64,000 bases of DNA, taken from positions 1 to 64,000 of the forward strand of contig JBJFFR010000157.1 in NCBI GenBank assembly GCA_051891935.1, given 5' to 3'. This DNA comes from UMGS363 sp051891935 (GTDB lineage: Bacteria; Bacillota; Clostridia; Oscillospirales; Ruminococcaceae). Below the pieces are notes generated by a model. It had not been told where the DNA came from and made no database searches. It was given only the letters and a program-made list of their open reading frames with translations. A program made the translations under genes and the position numbers. Shown here piece by piece: positions 48,001 to 55,489 of this stretch. Position 1 is the stretch's first letter. Every line of letters starts with the position of its first letter.

Positions 48001-48387
48001 GGATTTGCTTTTTCGGGTGCAAATGACCCGTTTGGCTGTATTTCCGCAGGTTCATACGAGAATATCTACGGCGATGAATTTGAAGTCAGCGGCGGCAGAG
48101 TTATAAACATCGGAAACAATGTTGTTATCGACTTTGGCGAGCTCGATTTCTCCGAAGGTGCTTCAAAGGTTGAGATCGTCGGCAGCACTCCGAACGATAT
48201 AAACGCTATCCAGATACGTTATAACTCAAACGGAACACAGAAAACAACGCTTGTGAACTTTATTCATTCCGAAAATTACAGCGTCCAAACCTTTGATATT
48301 GATAAGATAAGCGGCAAAACACAGCTCAGCTTTGTATTCATGCCGGGAACGGACTTCAACTTTGACAGCTTCAGATTCATTAACTAA
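45034..48387 (+). CDS. GH2 glycosidase (beta-galactosidase-like) with C-terminal beta-sandwich domains
   Basis: This is a 1117-residue cytoplasmic enzyme without signal peptide. The sugar-binding jelly roll (1-150; NFDNNWEFALLENG, IPHDWLIYD, WYSGAGIYRSVYL), an immunoglobulin-like domain, and the TIM barrel (from about 245; FFLNDKNIKIKGVCLHHDMGALGAA, GANAIRTSHN) follow the GH2 order. The acid/base is Glu in WSIGNEIYD and the nucleophile is Glu in YGSETSS. After further Ig-like domains (about 590-790), the last 330 residues contain two CBM6/CBM35-like modules, unusual for an intracellular enzyme. It probably hydrolyses beta-galactosides imported as oligosaccharides; galT in this window could use the product. 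Confidence 0.9.
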   Translation: MNMNRSANFDNNWEFALLENGAGYDKAASCGSFKPVEIPHDWLIYDTNNLYKSGEGWYRKCFSIVKGDKSFSIDFDGVYTDSTVYVNGRKAGDWHYGYSSFSFDITDLLNDGENTIMVQVRFVSPNSRWYSGAGIYRSVYLTETNKTHILWNGVYVTANSENGAVHVDTEAVGDYDSIKYTVYDMNGSIAAESDCADFNVKDHKLWDIDSPVFYTLRASLIKDGEILDSFETDFGFRSIRFDPDNGFFLNDKNIKIKGVCLHHDMGALGAAVNRRAIERQLLLMKEMGANAIRTSHNMPARELLEICDRIGLLVNCESFDMWELPKTEFDNARFFKETAHADVESWVKRDRNHPCVIMWSIGNEIYDTHASEHGLEIAQMLAGYVREFDPNKHAEVTIGSNYIEWENAQKVGEFLVNSGYNYTERCYDEHHKKYPNVVIYGSETSSEVRSRGIYHFPASKPLLTHDDNQCSSLANSCVVWGKPAEIAWIEDRDRKFCAGQFVWTGIDYIGEPTPYSSKNSFFGMMDTACFPKDAYYFYQSVWSDKPMIHLLPYWDFNNGQIIDVIAYSTADNAELFLNGRSLGKQTIDHKHGDVLHFAWSVPYEKGELKAVAYDENGNVIAEDIQRSFGNAAAIKLSADRTEILSGGRDLAFIEISAVDGNGTFAANARNYVKVEVSGSGRLMGLDNGDSTDYEQYKTDTRRLFSGKLLAIVSSDNTEGEITVKVTSNGLESAEVKIAVNGSSDIRCEKLVPQITHDENVNGELIPMRKIEAECIDSAKLDENKKTALVRYKIFPENASFSDISCKVVSESSAPINYAEAEIASSDTIRVTAKGDGKFTLRIYGNNGSEYPQVISDLPFEASGLGQASIDPYTDVPACIYKYTSEPVTIMEQGAIGGIRSRTAVGFASVEFGKNGSDSLTLNIGNCNNRDIPVELYAGDPDNGGEHIETLMFPHNNGWDKPSPHKFTLTKPICGTVDLYFVFNDNNIFGGFAFSGANDPFGCISAGSYENIYGDEFEVSGGRVINIGNNVVIDFGELDFSEGASKVEIVGSTPNDINAIQIRYNSNGTQKTTLVNFIHSENYSVQTFDIDKISGKTQLSFVFMPGTDFNFDSFRFIN

Positions 48388-48401
48388 TAGAGGTTTTAAT
48401 T

Positions 48402-49451
48402 TTGGATAAAATAATAATAAAGCTTGCAACAGCAACTGCCTGTATTTTACTTGCTGCAGCAATAGTTTCTGCAGTTATACTCGTTGTAAGGAACACAAAA
48501 AAGATAGATGAAACGCCGTCGGTACCTGCAATGACAGCGGTCTGCGAAACACAAACCGAACCGACCGAAACCACAGCCGAGGAAACCTCCTACGTTTTCG
48601 ATATCGAAGATGTGACCGATGCGCCCGAGGTTACGACCGTTCCCGATGAAACGGATGAAAACCTTGAAACGTCAACGAGCAGAACTGTCATCACAAGCCG
48701 AAAGCGCAAGGACTACGATCAGAATTCGGTCTATATCGACATGGAATCGGTGCTGCAGAATCCCGAGCTTCCCATCGGCTGCGAAATAACTGCACTTACA
48801 ATATATCTTCGCTATCTCGGCTTTGACGCAGACAAGGTTGATCTTGCGAAAAACTATCTTCCGAAGGGCGGAAATGCGCAGTACAAGGACGATCTGCTTT
48901 ACAAGGACAGCTTTTTCGAATACTTTATAGGTGACCCGTTTTCGCGCGGCTATGGCTGCTTTTCCAACGCTATAGTCAAAGCCGCAAACAAGTATCTTGA
49001 CGATCACGGCGGCGGTTATGATGTTATCAATCTCTCGGGTTCAAGCCCCGATGTTCTGTACGATTATCTTGCACAGGGGATCCCCGTTATCTGCTGGGGA
49101 ACGGACGGAATGATCGAGCCCGAATACTACGAAAGCTGGTATGACAACGCAACGGGCGAAAAGCTCGACTGGTATCTCAACGAGCATTGCTTCGTGCTTG
49201 CCGGTTTTAATATGAGCGCCGATCTTGTCACGCTGAACGACCCAATGAAGGGCATCATCGACTACAACATAAACAAGTTTGAAACACGTTATGCGCAGAT
49301 GTACAGTCAGGCAATAGTCATCCTCCCCAAAGACAGCGAAGAAACGGAAGAAACACAGACCGCTGCCGTAAACGAGGATTCCCCCGACAGCGAAACGGAC
49401 GAACCGGATGGTTCTTTGTCCGATAATGAAGCATGGGAAGATGTAGAATGA
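48402..49451 (+). CDS. membrane-anchored C39-like cysteine peptidase domain protein
   Basis: This 349-residue protein has an N-terminal transmembrane segment (residues 8-30), a Thr/Glu/Asp linker (about 35-105), and a papain-like C39_2 domain. The catalytic Cys is in LPIGCEITALTIYLRYLG, the His in NEHCFVLAGF and the Asp in VTLNDPMKG. The C39_2 group is often found on cell surfaces without the ABC transporter of bacteriocin exporters, and the substrate is unknown. The C-terminal tail is acidic. It begins at TTG 48402, 15 bases after the GH2 gene, on the same strand. Confidence 0.82.
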   Translation: MDKIIIKLATATACILLAAAIVSAVILVVRNTKKIDETPSVPAMTAVCETQTEPTETTAEETSYVFDIEDVTDAPEVTTVPDETDENLETSTSRTVITSRKRKDYDQNSVYIDMESVLQNPELPIGCEITALTIYLRYLGFDADKVDLAKNYLPKGGNAQYKDDLLYKDSFFEYFIGDPFSRGYGCFSNAIVKAANKYLDDHGGGYDVINLSGSSPDVLYDYLAQGIPVICWGTDGMIEPEYYESWYDNATGEKLDWYLNEHCFVLAGFNMSADLVTLNDPMKGIIDYNINKFETRYAQMYSQAIVILPKDSEETEETQTAAVNEDSPDSETDEPDGSLSDNEAWEDVE

Positions 49452-49466
49452 TCGAAAGGAAAATTT

Positions 49467-50186
49467 ATGGCAGAAAATATTGAATGGTATTCAAGAACGG
49501 AGCTTATCTTCGGCGAAGAAGCAATAAAAAAGCTCGCCGATGCAAGAGTTGCCGTTTTCGGCGTAGGCGGTGTGGGAGGTTTCGCTGTTGAAGCGCTTGC
49601 ACGTTCGGGAGTGGGCGCGCTTGATTTGATCGACAACGACACAGTTGCCCTTACGAACCTCAACCGACAGATAATAGCGCTTCGTTCGACTGTCGGCGAA
49701 TACAAGGTCGATGTCGCAGCAAAGCGTATCCTTGATATAAACCCCGACATAAAGCTCAACGCTTACAGAACATTTTTTACCCCCGAAACCGCCGACAGCT
49801 TTGACTTTTCCGAATACGACTATGTGATAGACGCAATAGATACCGTTACGGGAAAGATAGAGCTCGTTATGAAAGCGCAGGCGGCAGGAACACCGATAAT
49901 ATGCTCAATGGGCGCAGGAAACAAGCTTGACCCGACAAAATTTGAGGTTGCCGACATATATAAAACATCGGTCTGCCCTCTTGCAAGAGTAATGCGCTAT
50001 GAACTGAAAAAAAGAGGAGTAAAACACCTGAAATGCGTATATTCAACGGAGCAGCCGATCACTCCCCTTCCTACCGATGAAGCATCGGGAAAACGGCAGA
50101 CTCCCGGCAGCTGTGCATTTGTCCCGTCCGTTGCAGGACTTATCATTGCAGGAGAAGTTATAAAGGACCTCGCTTTTAATGCGTAA
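49467..50186 (+). CDS. tcdA: tRNA threonylcarbamoyladenosine dehydratase
   Basis: This 239-residue E1-like (ThiF/MoeB fold) enzyme cyclises t6A to ct6A at position 37 of tRNA with ATP. The motifs are VAVFGVGGVGGFAVEALARSGVG (nucleotide binding), DNDTVALTNLNRQIIALRSTVGEYKVD, DYVIDAIDTVTGKIELV and the C-terminal GSCAFVPSVAGLIIAGEVIKDL. The last codons (Asn-Ala-stop, AATGCGTAA) are part of a family D repeat, so the C-terminus has been set by the repeat. Confidence 0.93.
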   Translation: MAENIEWYSRTELIFGEEAIKKLADARVAVFGVGGVGGFAVEALARSGVGALDLIDNDTVALTNLNRQIIALRSTVGEYKVDVAAKRILDINPDIKLNAYRTFFTPETADSFDFSEYDYVIDAIDTVTGKIELVMKAQAAGTPIICSMGAGNKLDPTKFEVADIYKTSVCPLARVMRYELKKRGVKHLKCVYSTEQPITPLPTDEASGKRQTPGSCAFVPSVAGLIIAGEVIKDLAFNA

Positions 50187-50209
50187 TTCGTAATGCGTAA
50201 TGCGTAATT
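50178..50209 (+). repeat. family D repeat, single end after tcdA
   Basis: AATGCGTAATTCGTAATGCG and a further TAATGCGTAATT lie at 50178-50209. The first TAA is the tcdA stop. No clear inverted partner is visible; a weak GAATTGCGTA occurs at 50333-50342, beyond the terminator. Confidence 0.65.
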
Positions 50210-50276
50210 GTTTTGCTACGAAAATTGTCATTATTTTTGATGCGGATTCCATATCTGCCTGATTTTACCCCAAAAT

Positions 50277-50330
50277 AAAAAACGACAAACGAAATATCAG
50301 AAACGAATTTCGTTTGTCGTTTTTATTTTT
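50277..50330. terminator. strong bidirectional terminator
   Basis: AAAAACGACAAACGAAAT (50277-50294) pairs with ATTTCGTTTGTCGTTTTT (50307-50324) around ATCAGAAACG. A-runs and T-runs on both sides make it work in both directions, for tcdA and for the convergent cell-wall-binding gene. Confidence 0.9.
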
Positions 50331-50346
50331 GTGAATTGCGTATTTT

Positions 50347-51207
50347 TCAATTATTCAATCTGTAATCATTAATAAACCACAGCAGTTGGCAGAATTTTTC
50401 CGCTGTTTTGTCCTTGAATGCGAAAAGGAATGCGGTATCATCGCCTCTTACAGAATAGGTTTCTCCGTCCATTGTAATTTCAAGCTTATATATCTCGGGA
50501 TCTGTCCACCAATAATCAATATCGGCAGGATCATCGGATTCGTCCTCTCCCTCGTATGCCGCAGGAGTATATCCCGTGAGCAGATAGTTGTTTTCAATGA
50601 AAAATCCGCTTACCGTTGATTTTATATCGGCAGCACCGCTCTCTTTGACCATGCTGTAAAAAGCCTGTATATCAGCTTTGGACATCTTTTTGGTTGTCAC
50701 CTTACCGTCATGTCCTGTGTAGGTAAGCGTTTTGCCTTTTGCTTCTACAATGATAGTTTCATCGCAGCAGTCCATATTTGAAATGACGTATTTTATTGAA
50801 AAATCGGACGGATAAGCTGCCGACTTGCTTCTTTTTCCGCTCCAGATACCATCACTGTTGAAGTAATACTTCTTTCCGCCGATAACTTGTGTTCCCGTTG
50901 CAGCCGTGCCGTCGGAAAACTTGAAATAATACCATTTTCCGTCTATCTTTCGCCAGCCCTTGCAGGCGTGACCCGTCACATAGTAACGCTTTGCGCCGCT
51001 CTTTGTCGTCGTGAAGCCGGAATACTTTTTGTAATTCTTGCCGCTTTCATCGTACTTATACAAAACATTGTCGCACTTGTACAAGCCGTAATGCGTTCCC
51101 GTCGGCTTTTCCTGATAGAGGGTAAACATACCTCCATAAGCTTGCGTTTGTATCGACAGAGAAAGCATCAACATTGCACATAGAATAATGCAAAATAGTT
51201 TTTTCAT
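50347..51207 (-). CDS. secreted protein with choline/cell-wall-binding repeats
   Basis: This 286-residue protein starts MKKLFCIILCAMLMLSLSIQ, a Sec signal cut near AYG. Residues 35-125 hold cell-wall-binding repeats (GWRKIDGKWYYFKFSDGTAATG and QVIGGKKYYFNSDGIWSG), like CW_binding_1 modules of Clostridium and Streptococcus. The C-terminal 160 residues are a separate domain that I do not recognise (SIKYVISNMDCCDETIIVEAKGKTL ...), probably beta-rich. The start is chosen at 51207 after TTGGAGG; an upstream extension in frame has no ribosome binding site. It precedes no obvious operon partner beyond the adjacent GH5 gene. Confidence 0.8.
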   Translation of the reverse strand: MKKLFCIILCAMLMLSLSIQTQAYGGMFTLYQEKPTGTHYGLYKCDNVLYKYDESGKNYKKYSGFTTTKSGAKRYYVTGHACKGWRKIDGKWYYFKFSDGTAATGTQVIGGKKYYFNSDGIWSGKRSKSAAYPSDFSIKYVISNMDCCDETIIVEAKGKTLTYTGHDGKVTTKKMSKADIQAFYSMVKESGAADIKSTVSGFFIENNYLLTGYTPAAYEGEDESDDPADIDYWWTDPEIYKLEITMDGETYSVRGDDTAFLFAFKDKTAEKFCQLLWFINDYRLNN

Positions 51208-51226
51208 TCTATCCTCCAAAATTATA

Positions 51227-53374
51227 TTACTTTTTCTCCGAAAGCGTGATGCCGTTCTTTCCAAGGGGTATTTCATGATCAAGTCCGACAAATTTTCCAT
51301 TCTCCTGCCATAAAACCTCCTTGACAAAGTTGTACTTCTCGGTGTCCCATGTCACAAAGTCATCCTTGACAAGTCCGCCCGTATCGCCCGAGTTAGCATT
51401 GAAACACCAGAAAGTATGATTTATCTTGTTTGTCTTGATAAATTTGCGCAGATGCGTCATCCATGTAAGGTTCGGCTCGGTCATATAACCGCCCCATTCG
51501 CCGATAAGCAGCGGAGCGATGCCGTCCTCCTGAATAAAGAACCAGTTGTCACGCCAGCAGTCTTTATAAAGGCTGTCGTAGTTGTATCCGCTCTTGAACC
51601 AAGGCTGCTGATATACCGCAGGGCCGTAGTCGTGCGGCGAGTAAACAAGCTTGTTCTGATATTTTCCGAGATCAATGGGATTATCCTTTACACCTCGGAG
51701 ATTTCCGCCCCACCAGTTGAAATAGTAGTCGCCGGAATTCGTTGAGCTGAAATTGCCGTTTTTCTTCGTGTCGATCGGATAGATCTCAATGCCCTCTACC
51801 ATAACGAGAACGTTCGGGTTCTGTTTAAGTACGCTGTTTGCAGCCTTTTCGGCAATGTATTTCCAGTTGTCGCTGTCCTTGGAGTTGTCCCACTTTGCTC
51901 TCGGGGATTCGTTCGGCTTGCCGTGCGGCTCGTTTTCAAGGTCAAAAGCAATGATAGTATCATCGTTCTTATAACGCTTCGCCATCCATGCAAGCGTGTC
52001 AAGGTAGTCCTTTTCGCTGATGTTTGAATCCGTCCAGAGCGCCTTCATGTGACCCATCGAATCGGTCTTTGCACAGTGGATATCTATCATTATTTTAAGT
52101 CCGTTCGCACGGCACTGACCGACAACATAATCGAATATCTCAAGGCTGTTCATTCCGACAAGATAGGAATTCGTTGCCTGATTGAAATTTGCTGTCGGGT
52201 AGCTTCCGTTCGACCAGCTCTTGATAAGCTCGCTCGAGATCGGAACACGGAGAAGATTGAAGCCGTGATCGGCAATAGATGCAATGGAAGTGTTGAGGTC
52301 ACACGCCCATAAGCCGTCAAAGGTGTTCGTTCCCGTATTGTAGCCGAACCAGTTGCAGCCCGTAAGCCAGACCTCCTTGCCGTTTTTGTCAACGATCTTT
52401 GTTCCCTTAACGGAAAGCCAGTCATCCGTTGTCGGCTTCGGAACATCCTTCGCAGCAACTATTGCAGGGTTATTGTTTCCGACGCTGCTGTTATTGTTAT
52501 TGTTACTATTGTTGTTGCCGTTGTTTCCGCTGCCCGTTCCCGAAGCTGTTACCGTGCCGCATTTGAGCGTGGCCTTTGAAGCGTCAACAGAGCTTGCGTT
52601 TTTGAGTATCATGCCAAAGGTTGCTTCACTTCCGGCATTTACATCGGTGTTATAATCAACGGGAGTTACGGTTATTTTTCCGTTTTTCAAAGTGAAATTA
52701 CAGTTCCACGACTGGTCAACAGTGACGCTGCTTCCGACCGGGATCGTAACCGTCCAGCCGGAAATATTTCCGCTGCCGTCGTTTTTCACCGCACCGTCAA
52801 TCTGAACATAATCGGTCGTTCCGTCATTCCATCCGTTAGCGGTGTTGAGAATAAGCGATATTCCCTCTGAATTGCCTGTATTTTTCGATGATGTTTCTTT
52901 CTTTGCGGTCGTTGTCTTTGCAGTAGTTGTCTTTGCAGTAGTTGTCTTTGCAGTAGTTGTCTTTGAGGTTGTTTCTTTTGTTGAAGTAGTCTGAACCTTA
53001 CTGTCGATTTTATCCTGCCCGGCATCGGTCGAAGGGCTGACAGCTTCATCGACAGGCGCAGCATCGGTAATTTCATCATCCGTAGGCTCAACATCAACGG
53101 TATCATCCTCCGAAGCGTCGGCGGTCGAAGCGGTAATAACAACGACCGAAGCGTTTTCGGCGCTGTCACCGTAGGGATCATAGTCATCTGCAAACGGGTC
53201 GTAATCATCACCGAAAACATCCGCCTGCTTTTCGGTCTGTTCGATCTCCTGCGTAACCGAAGTATTGGCAGTGACCGCTTCTGTGACCTCCGTATCAGCC
53301 GCCTTATTTCCGCAGGAAGCAAGCGTTGAACAAGCAATAAGCATTGAAACGACAAAAGCTATGTACTTTTTCAT
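51227..53374 (-). CDS. GH5 cellulase-like lipoprotein with CBM2-like domain
   Basis: This 715-residue surface enzyme has lipobox LASC, an acidic linker (FGDDYDPFADDYDPYGDS), a TTAKT repeat linker, and a CBM2-like module (about 180-290; GWTVTIPVGSSVTVDQSWNC, NAGSEATFGMILKN). An Asn/Gly linker then leads to a GH5 barrel (about 325-690). The barrel has GCNWFGYNTGTNTFDGLW, DLENEPHG (acid/base Glu), YSPHDYGP and IGEWGG (nucleophile Glu). It would be tethered to the membrane and hydrolyse cellulose or related beta-1,4-glucans. ATG 53374 is best placed after GAGG. The linker DNA is a tandem 15-bp repeat at 52902-52964. Confidence 0.93.
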   Translation of the reverse strand: MKKYIAFVVSMLIACSTLASCGNKAADTEVTEAVTANTSVTQEIEQTEKQADVFGDDYDPFADDYDPYGDSAENASVVVITASTADASEDDTVDVEPTDDEITDAAPVDEAVSPSTDAGQDKIDSKVQTTSTKETTSKTTTAKTTTAKTTTAKTTTAKKETSSKNTGNSEGISLILNTANGWNDGTTDYVQIDGAVKNDGSGNISGWTVTIPVGSSVTVDQSWNCNFTLKNGKITVTPVDYNTDVNAGSEATFGMILKNASSVDASKATLKCGTVTASGTGSGNNGNNNSNNNNNSSVGNNNPAIVAAKDVPKPTTDDWLSVKGTKIVDKNGKEVWLTGCNWFGYNTGTNTFDGLWACDLNTSIASIADHGFNLLRVPISSELIKSWSNGSYPTANFNQATNSYLVGMNSLEIFDYVVGQCRANGLKIMIDIHCAKTDSMGHMKALWTDSNISEKDYLDTLAWMAKRYKNDDTIIAFDLENEPHGKPNESPRAKWDNSKDSDNWKYIAEKAANSVLKQNPNVLVMVEGIEIYPIDTKKNGNFSSTNSGDYYFNWWGGNLRGVKDNPIDLGKYQNKLVYSPHDYGPAVYQQPWFKSGYNYDSLYKDCWRDNWFFIQEDGIAPLLIGEWGGYMTEPNLTWMTHLRKFIKTNKINHTFWCFNANSGDTGGLVKDDFVTWDTEKYNFVKEVLWQENGKFVGLDHEIPLGKNGITLSEKK
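52902..52964 (-). repeat. tandem 15-bp repeat in the GH5 linker
   Basis: About four head-to-tail copies of TTTGCAGTAGTTGTC encode the TTAKT linker. The copies are almost identical, so copy number may vary by slippage without changing frame. Confidence 0.8.
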
Positions 53375-53478
53375 TATCATACCTCTTTTCAAGTATTTGA
53401 CAGTATAGTTAAAAAATTGTGCTGTCCAATTAAACTAAAATAAACCAAAAAAATTCACACAAAATTTACTCTACTATA

Positions 53479-53506
53479 ATTATACCTTATTTTAGATAAA
53501 AGTCAA
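53479..53506 (-). promoter_or_regulatory. promoter of the GH5-CBM2 gene
   Basis: On the minus strand TTGACT (53506-53501) and TATAAT (53484-53479) are 16 bases apart, about 105 bases upstream of the start codon. Confidence 0.5.
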
Positions 53507-53515
53507 GAAAATCAG

Positions 53516-53544
53516 TTGACTTTTACCGACAAAAGCGGTAAAAT
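53516..53544 (+). promoter_or_regulatory. promoter of the prephenate dehydrogenase gene
   Basis: TTGACT (53516-53521) and TAAAAT (53539-53544) are 17 bases apart. Confidence 0.6.
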
Positions 53545-53585
53545 ATTATATATGTTTATGTTGATTTTGAAAGGAATACTCGAAT

Positions 53586-54416
53586 ATGATAATTACAGTT
53601 GTCGGACTTGGACTTATAGGCGGTTCGCTTTGCAAAACGATAAAGAAGCACACAAACCATACTGTTTACGGCGTTGATATCGACAAGGAGACCATTGATA
53701 TGGCTATCTCCCAGCACGCCATTGACGCTGAAACGAACGACCTCGGACTTGCCGATATAACGATAGTTTCGCTCTATCCGCTCACAACGATTGATTTTAT
53801 CAGAGCTAATGCAAATAAATTCAAGCGCGGCAGCATCATCATAGACACCTGCGGCATCAAGAAGGCAATATGTGACGGCGTTACCGACATTCTCGAGGAA
53901 AATGACGTTACCTTCATCGGCGTTCACCCTATGGCAGGCCGTGAATTCTCGGGCTTTGAATATTCGCTCGACAATCTTTTCGACAACGCAAGCTTTATCA
54001 TAACGCCGACCGAAAAAACTCCGCAGCAGAAAATAAACCTCATCGAAGACTTTGCCTATGCGATCAATTTCAAAAAGGTCGTAAAGGCTACTCCGCAGGA
54101 GCACGATCAGATCATCGCTTTCACAAGCCAGCTTGCGCACGTTGTTTCCAACGCATACATAAAAAGCCCGACAGGAAGAAAACAGCTTGGCTTCAGCGCA
54201 GGCAGCTTTCAGGATCTTACGAGAGTCGCAAAGCTCAATGAAGATATGTGGACACCTCTTTTTATGCTCAACAAGGAACCTCTTGTTTTCGAGATAGATT
54301 ATATCATCGACCGTCTTACCGAATACCGTGATGCGCTTGCCGAGGGCGACAATGCACGGCTTCACGATCTTCTCCGTGACGGACGAATCCTTAAAGAAGA
54401 AAGCAATAAGCTTTGA
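53586..54416 (+). CDS. tyrA: prephenate dehydrogenase
   Basis: This 276-residue NAD(P)-dependent enzyme of tyrosine synthesis begins with the Rossmann motif ITVVGLGLIGGSLCKTIKK. IIDTCGIKKAI, GVHPMAGREFSGFEYS (catalytic His region) and the helical dimerisation domain (EHDQIIAFTSQLAHVVSNAYIKS, GGSF-like SAGSFQDLTRVAK) follow. No ACT or chorismate mutase domain is attached. It is transcribed with a GNAT gene 26 bases downstream and is not near other aromatic genes. Confidence 0.93.
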   Translation: MIITVVGLGLIGGSLCKTIKKHTNHTVYGVDIDKETIDMAISQHAIDAETNDLGLADITIVSLYPLTTIDFIRANANKFKRGSIIIDTCGIKKAICDGVTDILEENDVTFIGVHPMAGREFSGFEYSLDNLFDNASFIITPTEKTPQQKINLIEDFAYAINFKKVVKATPQEHDQIIAFTSQLAHVVSNAYIKSPTGRKQLGFSAGSFQDLTRVAKLNEDMWTPLFMLNKEPLVFEIDYIIDRLTEYRDALAEGDNARLHDLLRDGRILKEESNKL

Positions 54417-54442
54417 TTTTAACAGAAAGGAACTGACATATT

Positions 54443-54925
54443 ATGCAGAATATATGCATTGCGGCGGAAGAAGACAAAAGCGAGATACTTGCGATCTACA
54501 AGTCAATGCTTTACGGTCCTGCCGACTGGAACGAATATTATCCGAATGAAGAAACGATTGATTTTGACATTTCAAGGGATGCTCTTTACGTTATGAAAAA
54601 TGATAACGGCGAGGTCATTGCAGCTGTTTCAATCGACAAGGATGACGATGTTGACGCGCTCCCCTGCTGGGACAAGGAGCTTCAGCCAAGCGCCGAAATA
54701 TCGAGAGTCTGCGTTCGTAAGGATATGCAGAACCGGGGAATTGCCAAAAAAATCATTCTCAATGTTTTTGATGTATTGAGAAAAGAGGGCAAAAAAAGTA
54801 TTCACATCCTTGTAAAGACAGGACATGAAGCTGCATTTGCATTATACGGCAAGCTCGGCTTTCAAAAGGTCGGAGAATGCAATATGTTCGATAAGGATTT
54901 TGTTTGCATGGAAGTTAAGCTTTGA
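54443..54925 (+). CDS. GNAT N-acetyltransferase
   Basis: This 160-residue single-domain acetyltransferase has the acetyl-CoA binding motif VRKDMQNRGIAKKIILNVFDVL, preceded by SAEISRVC, and the C-terminal GHEAAFALYGKLGFQKVGECNMFDKDFVCMEVKL. No specific substrate can be given. It follows tyrA by 26 bases, with AGAAAGGAA as its ribosome binding site, and ends in a strong terminator. Confidence 0.85.
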   Translation: MQNICIAAEEDKSEILAIYKSMLYGPADWNEYYPNEETIDFDISRDALYVMKNDNGEVIAAVSIDKDDDVDALPCWDKELQPSAEISRVCVRKDMQNRGIAKKIILNVFDVLRKEGKKSIHILVKTGHEAAFALYGKLGFQKVGECNMFDKDFVCMEVKL

Positions 54926-54938
54926 AAAAATATGATCG

Positions 54939-54976
54939 TCACTCTCACAAAGGTCTTTGTGGGAGTGATTTTTTTT
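54939..54976 (+). terminator. intrinsic terminator after the tyrA-GNAT pair
   Basis: TCACTCTCACAAAG (54939-54952) pairs with CTTTGTGGGAGTGA (54955-54968), followed by eight T. Confidence 0.92.
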
Positions 54977-55022
54977 GCAATAGGAAATAAGTCTGCCCTT
55001 TTGACTGCATTTTATTGGCGTT

Positions 55023-55125
55023 TATACTTAAAACCATTTAAAAACTGTAAAAAAAATCGAGCATAATCTTGCATATATGGATCTTGCGCAGATTTTTTTC
55101 TACAGTTTAAATGGTTTTTAGTATT
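55023..55125 (+). repeat. family B AT-rich inverted repeat, copy 2 (about 103 bp)
   Basis: The ends are TATACTTAAAACCATTTAAA and TTTAAATGGTTTTTAGTAT. It matches the minus-strand reading of 3311-3413 across the whole length. It ends five bases before the stop codon of the small minus-strand gene. Confidence 0.85.
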
Positions 55126-55129
55126 AGTA

Positions 55130-55429
55130 TCATTCTTTCACAATAACATAATCAAGTATTTTACCTGCAATTTTATCAAAAATAAGCAGCTGTTCCTCAC
55201 TTGCACCTTTATCAAATATCAATACAAGAGTTTTTTCCGAACATTCCTCTGCACGGGCGAGAATCTCACGGGCGATCAGCTCGATATTCTGTGTTTCCTT
55301 ACCGATCGGGATTATAAGCAGATGAAGCCGATGGGTTTTCTGCGAGCGTTCCAAAATAACTGCGAATAAAAATACTGCTGTTGCTGCAAGACAAAGAAAT
55401 AATGCGTTTAAAAGCTGAATTTTTTCCAT
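55130..55429 (-). CDS. small membrane-anchored protein of unknown function
   Basis: This 99-residue protein has an N-terminal membrane helix (residues 6-26, LNALFLCLAATAVFLFAVILE) and a cytoplasmic part of 70 residues with alternating strands and helices (LHLLIIPIGKETQNIELIAREILARAE ... TLVLIFDKGASEEQLLIFDKIAGKILDYVIVKE). The pattern recalls small proteins encoded near sporulation or ribosome-maturation genes, but no family is recognised. Its AGGAGGGG ribosome binding site lies in the 3' arm of a 12-bp hairpin that follows pnp. Confidence 0.6.
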   Translation of the reverse strand: MEKIQLLNALFLCLAATAVFLFAVILERSQKTHRLHLLIIPIGKETQNIELIAREILARAEECSEKTLVLIFDKGASEEQLLIFDKIAGKILDYVIVKE

Positions 55430-55436
55430 AAAATAA

Positions 55437-55466
55437 CCCCTCCTGTCAAATTATATGACGGGAGGG
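55437..55466 (-). promoter_or_regulatory. hairpin that sequesters a ribosome binding site
   Basis: CCCCTCCTGTCA (55437-55448) and TGACGGGAGGGG (55455-55466) form a 12-bp stem. On the minus strand the 3' arm contains AGGAGGGG, the ribosome binding site of the 55429 gene. No T-run follows, so it is not a normal terminator for pnp. Confidence 0.7.
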
Positions 55467-55489
55467 GTAAATTTGTTATAAAATCAAAA

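Noticed and set aside
53556..54365. Open frame of 269 codons on the minus strand
   Set aside because: It is antisense to tyrA, has no ribosome binding site and no recognisable motif.
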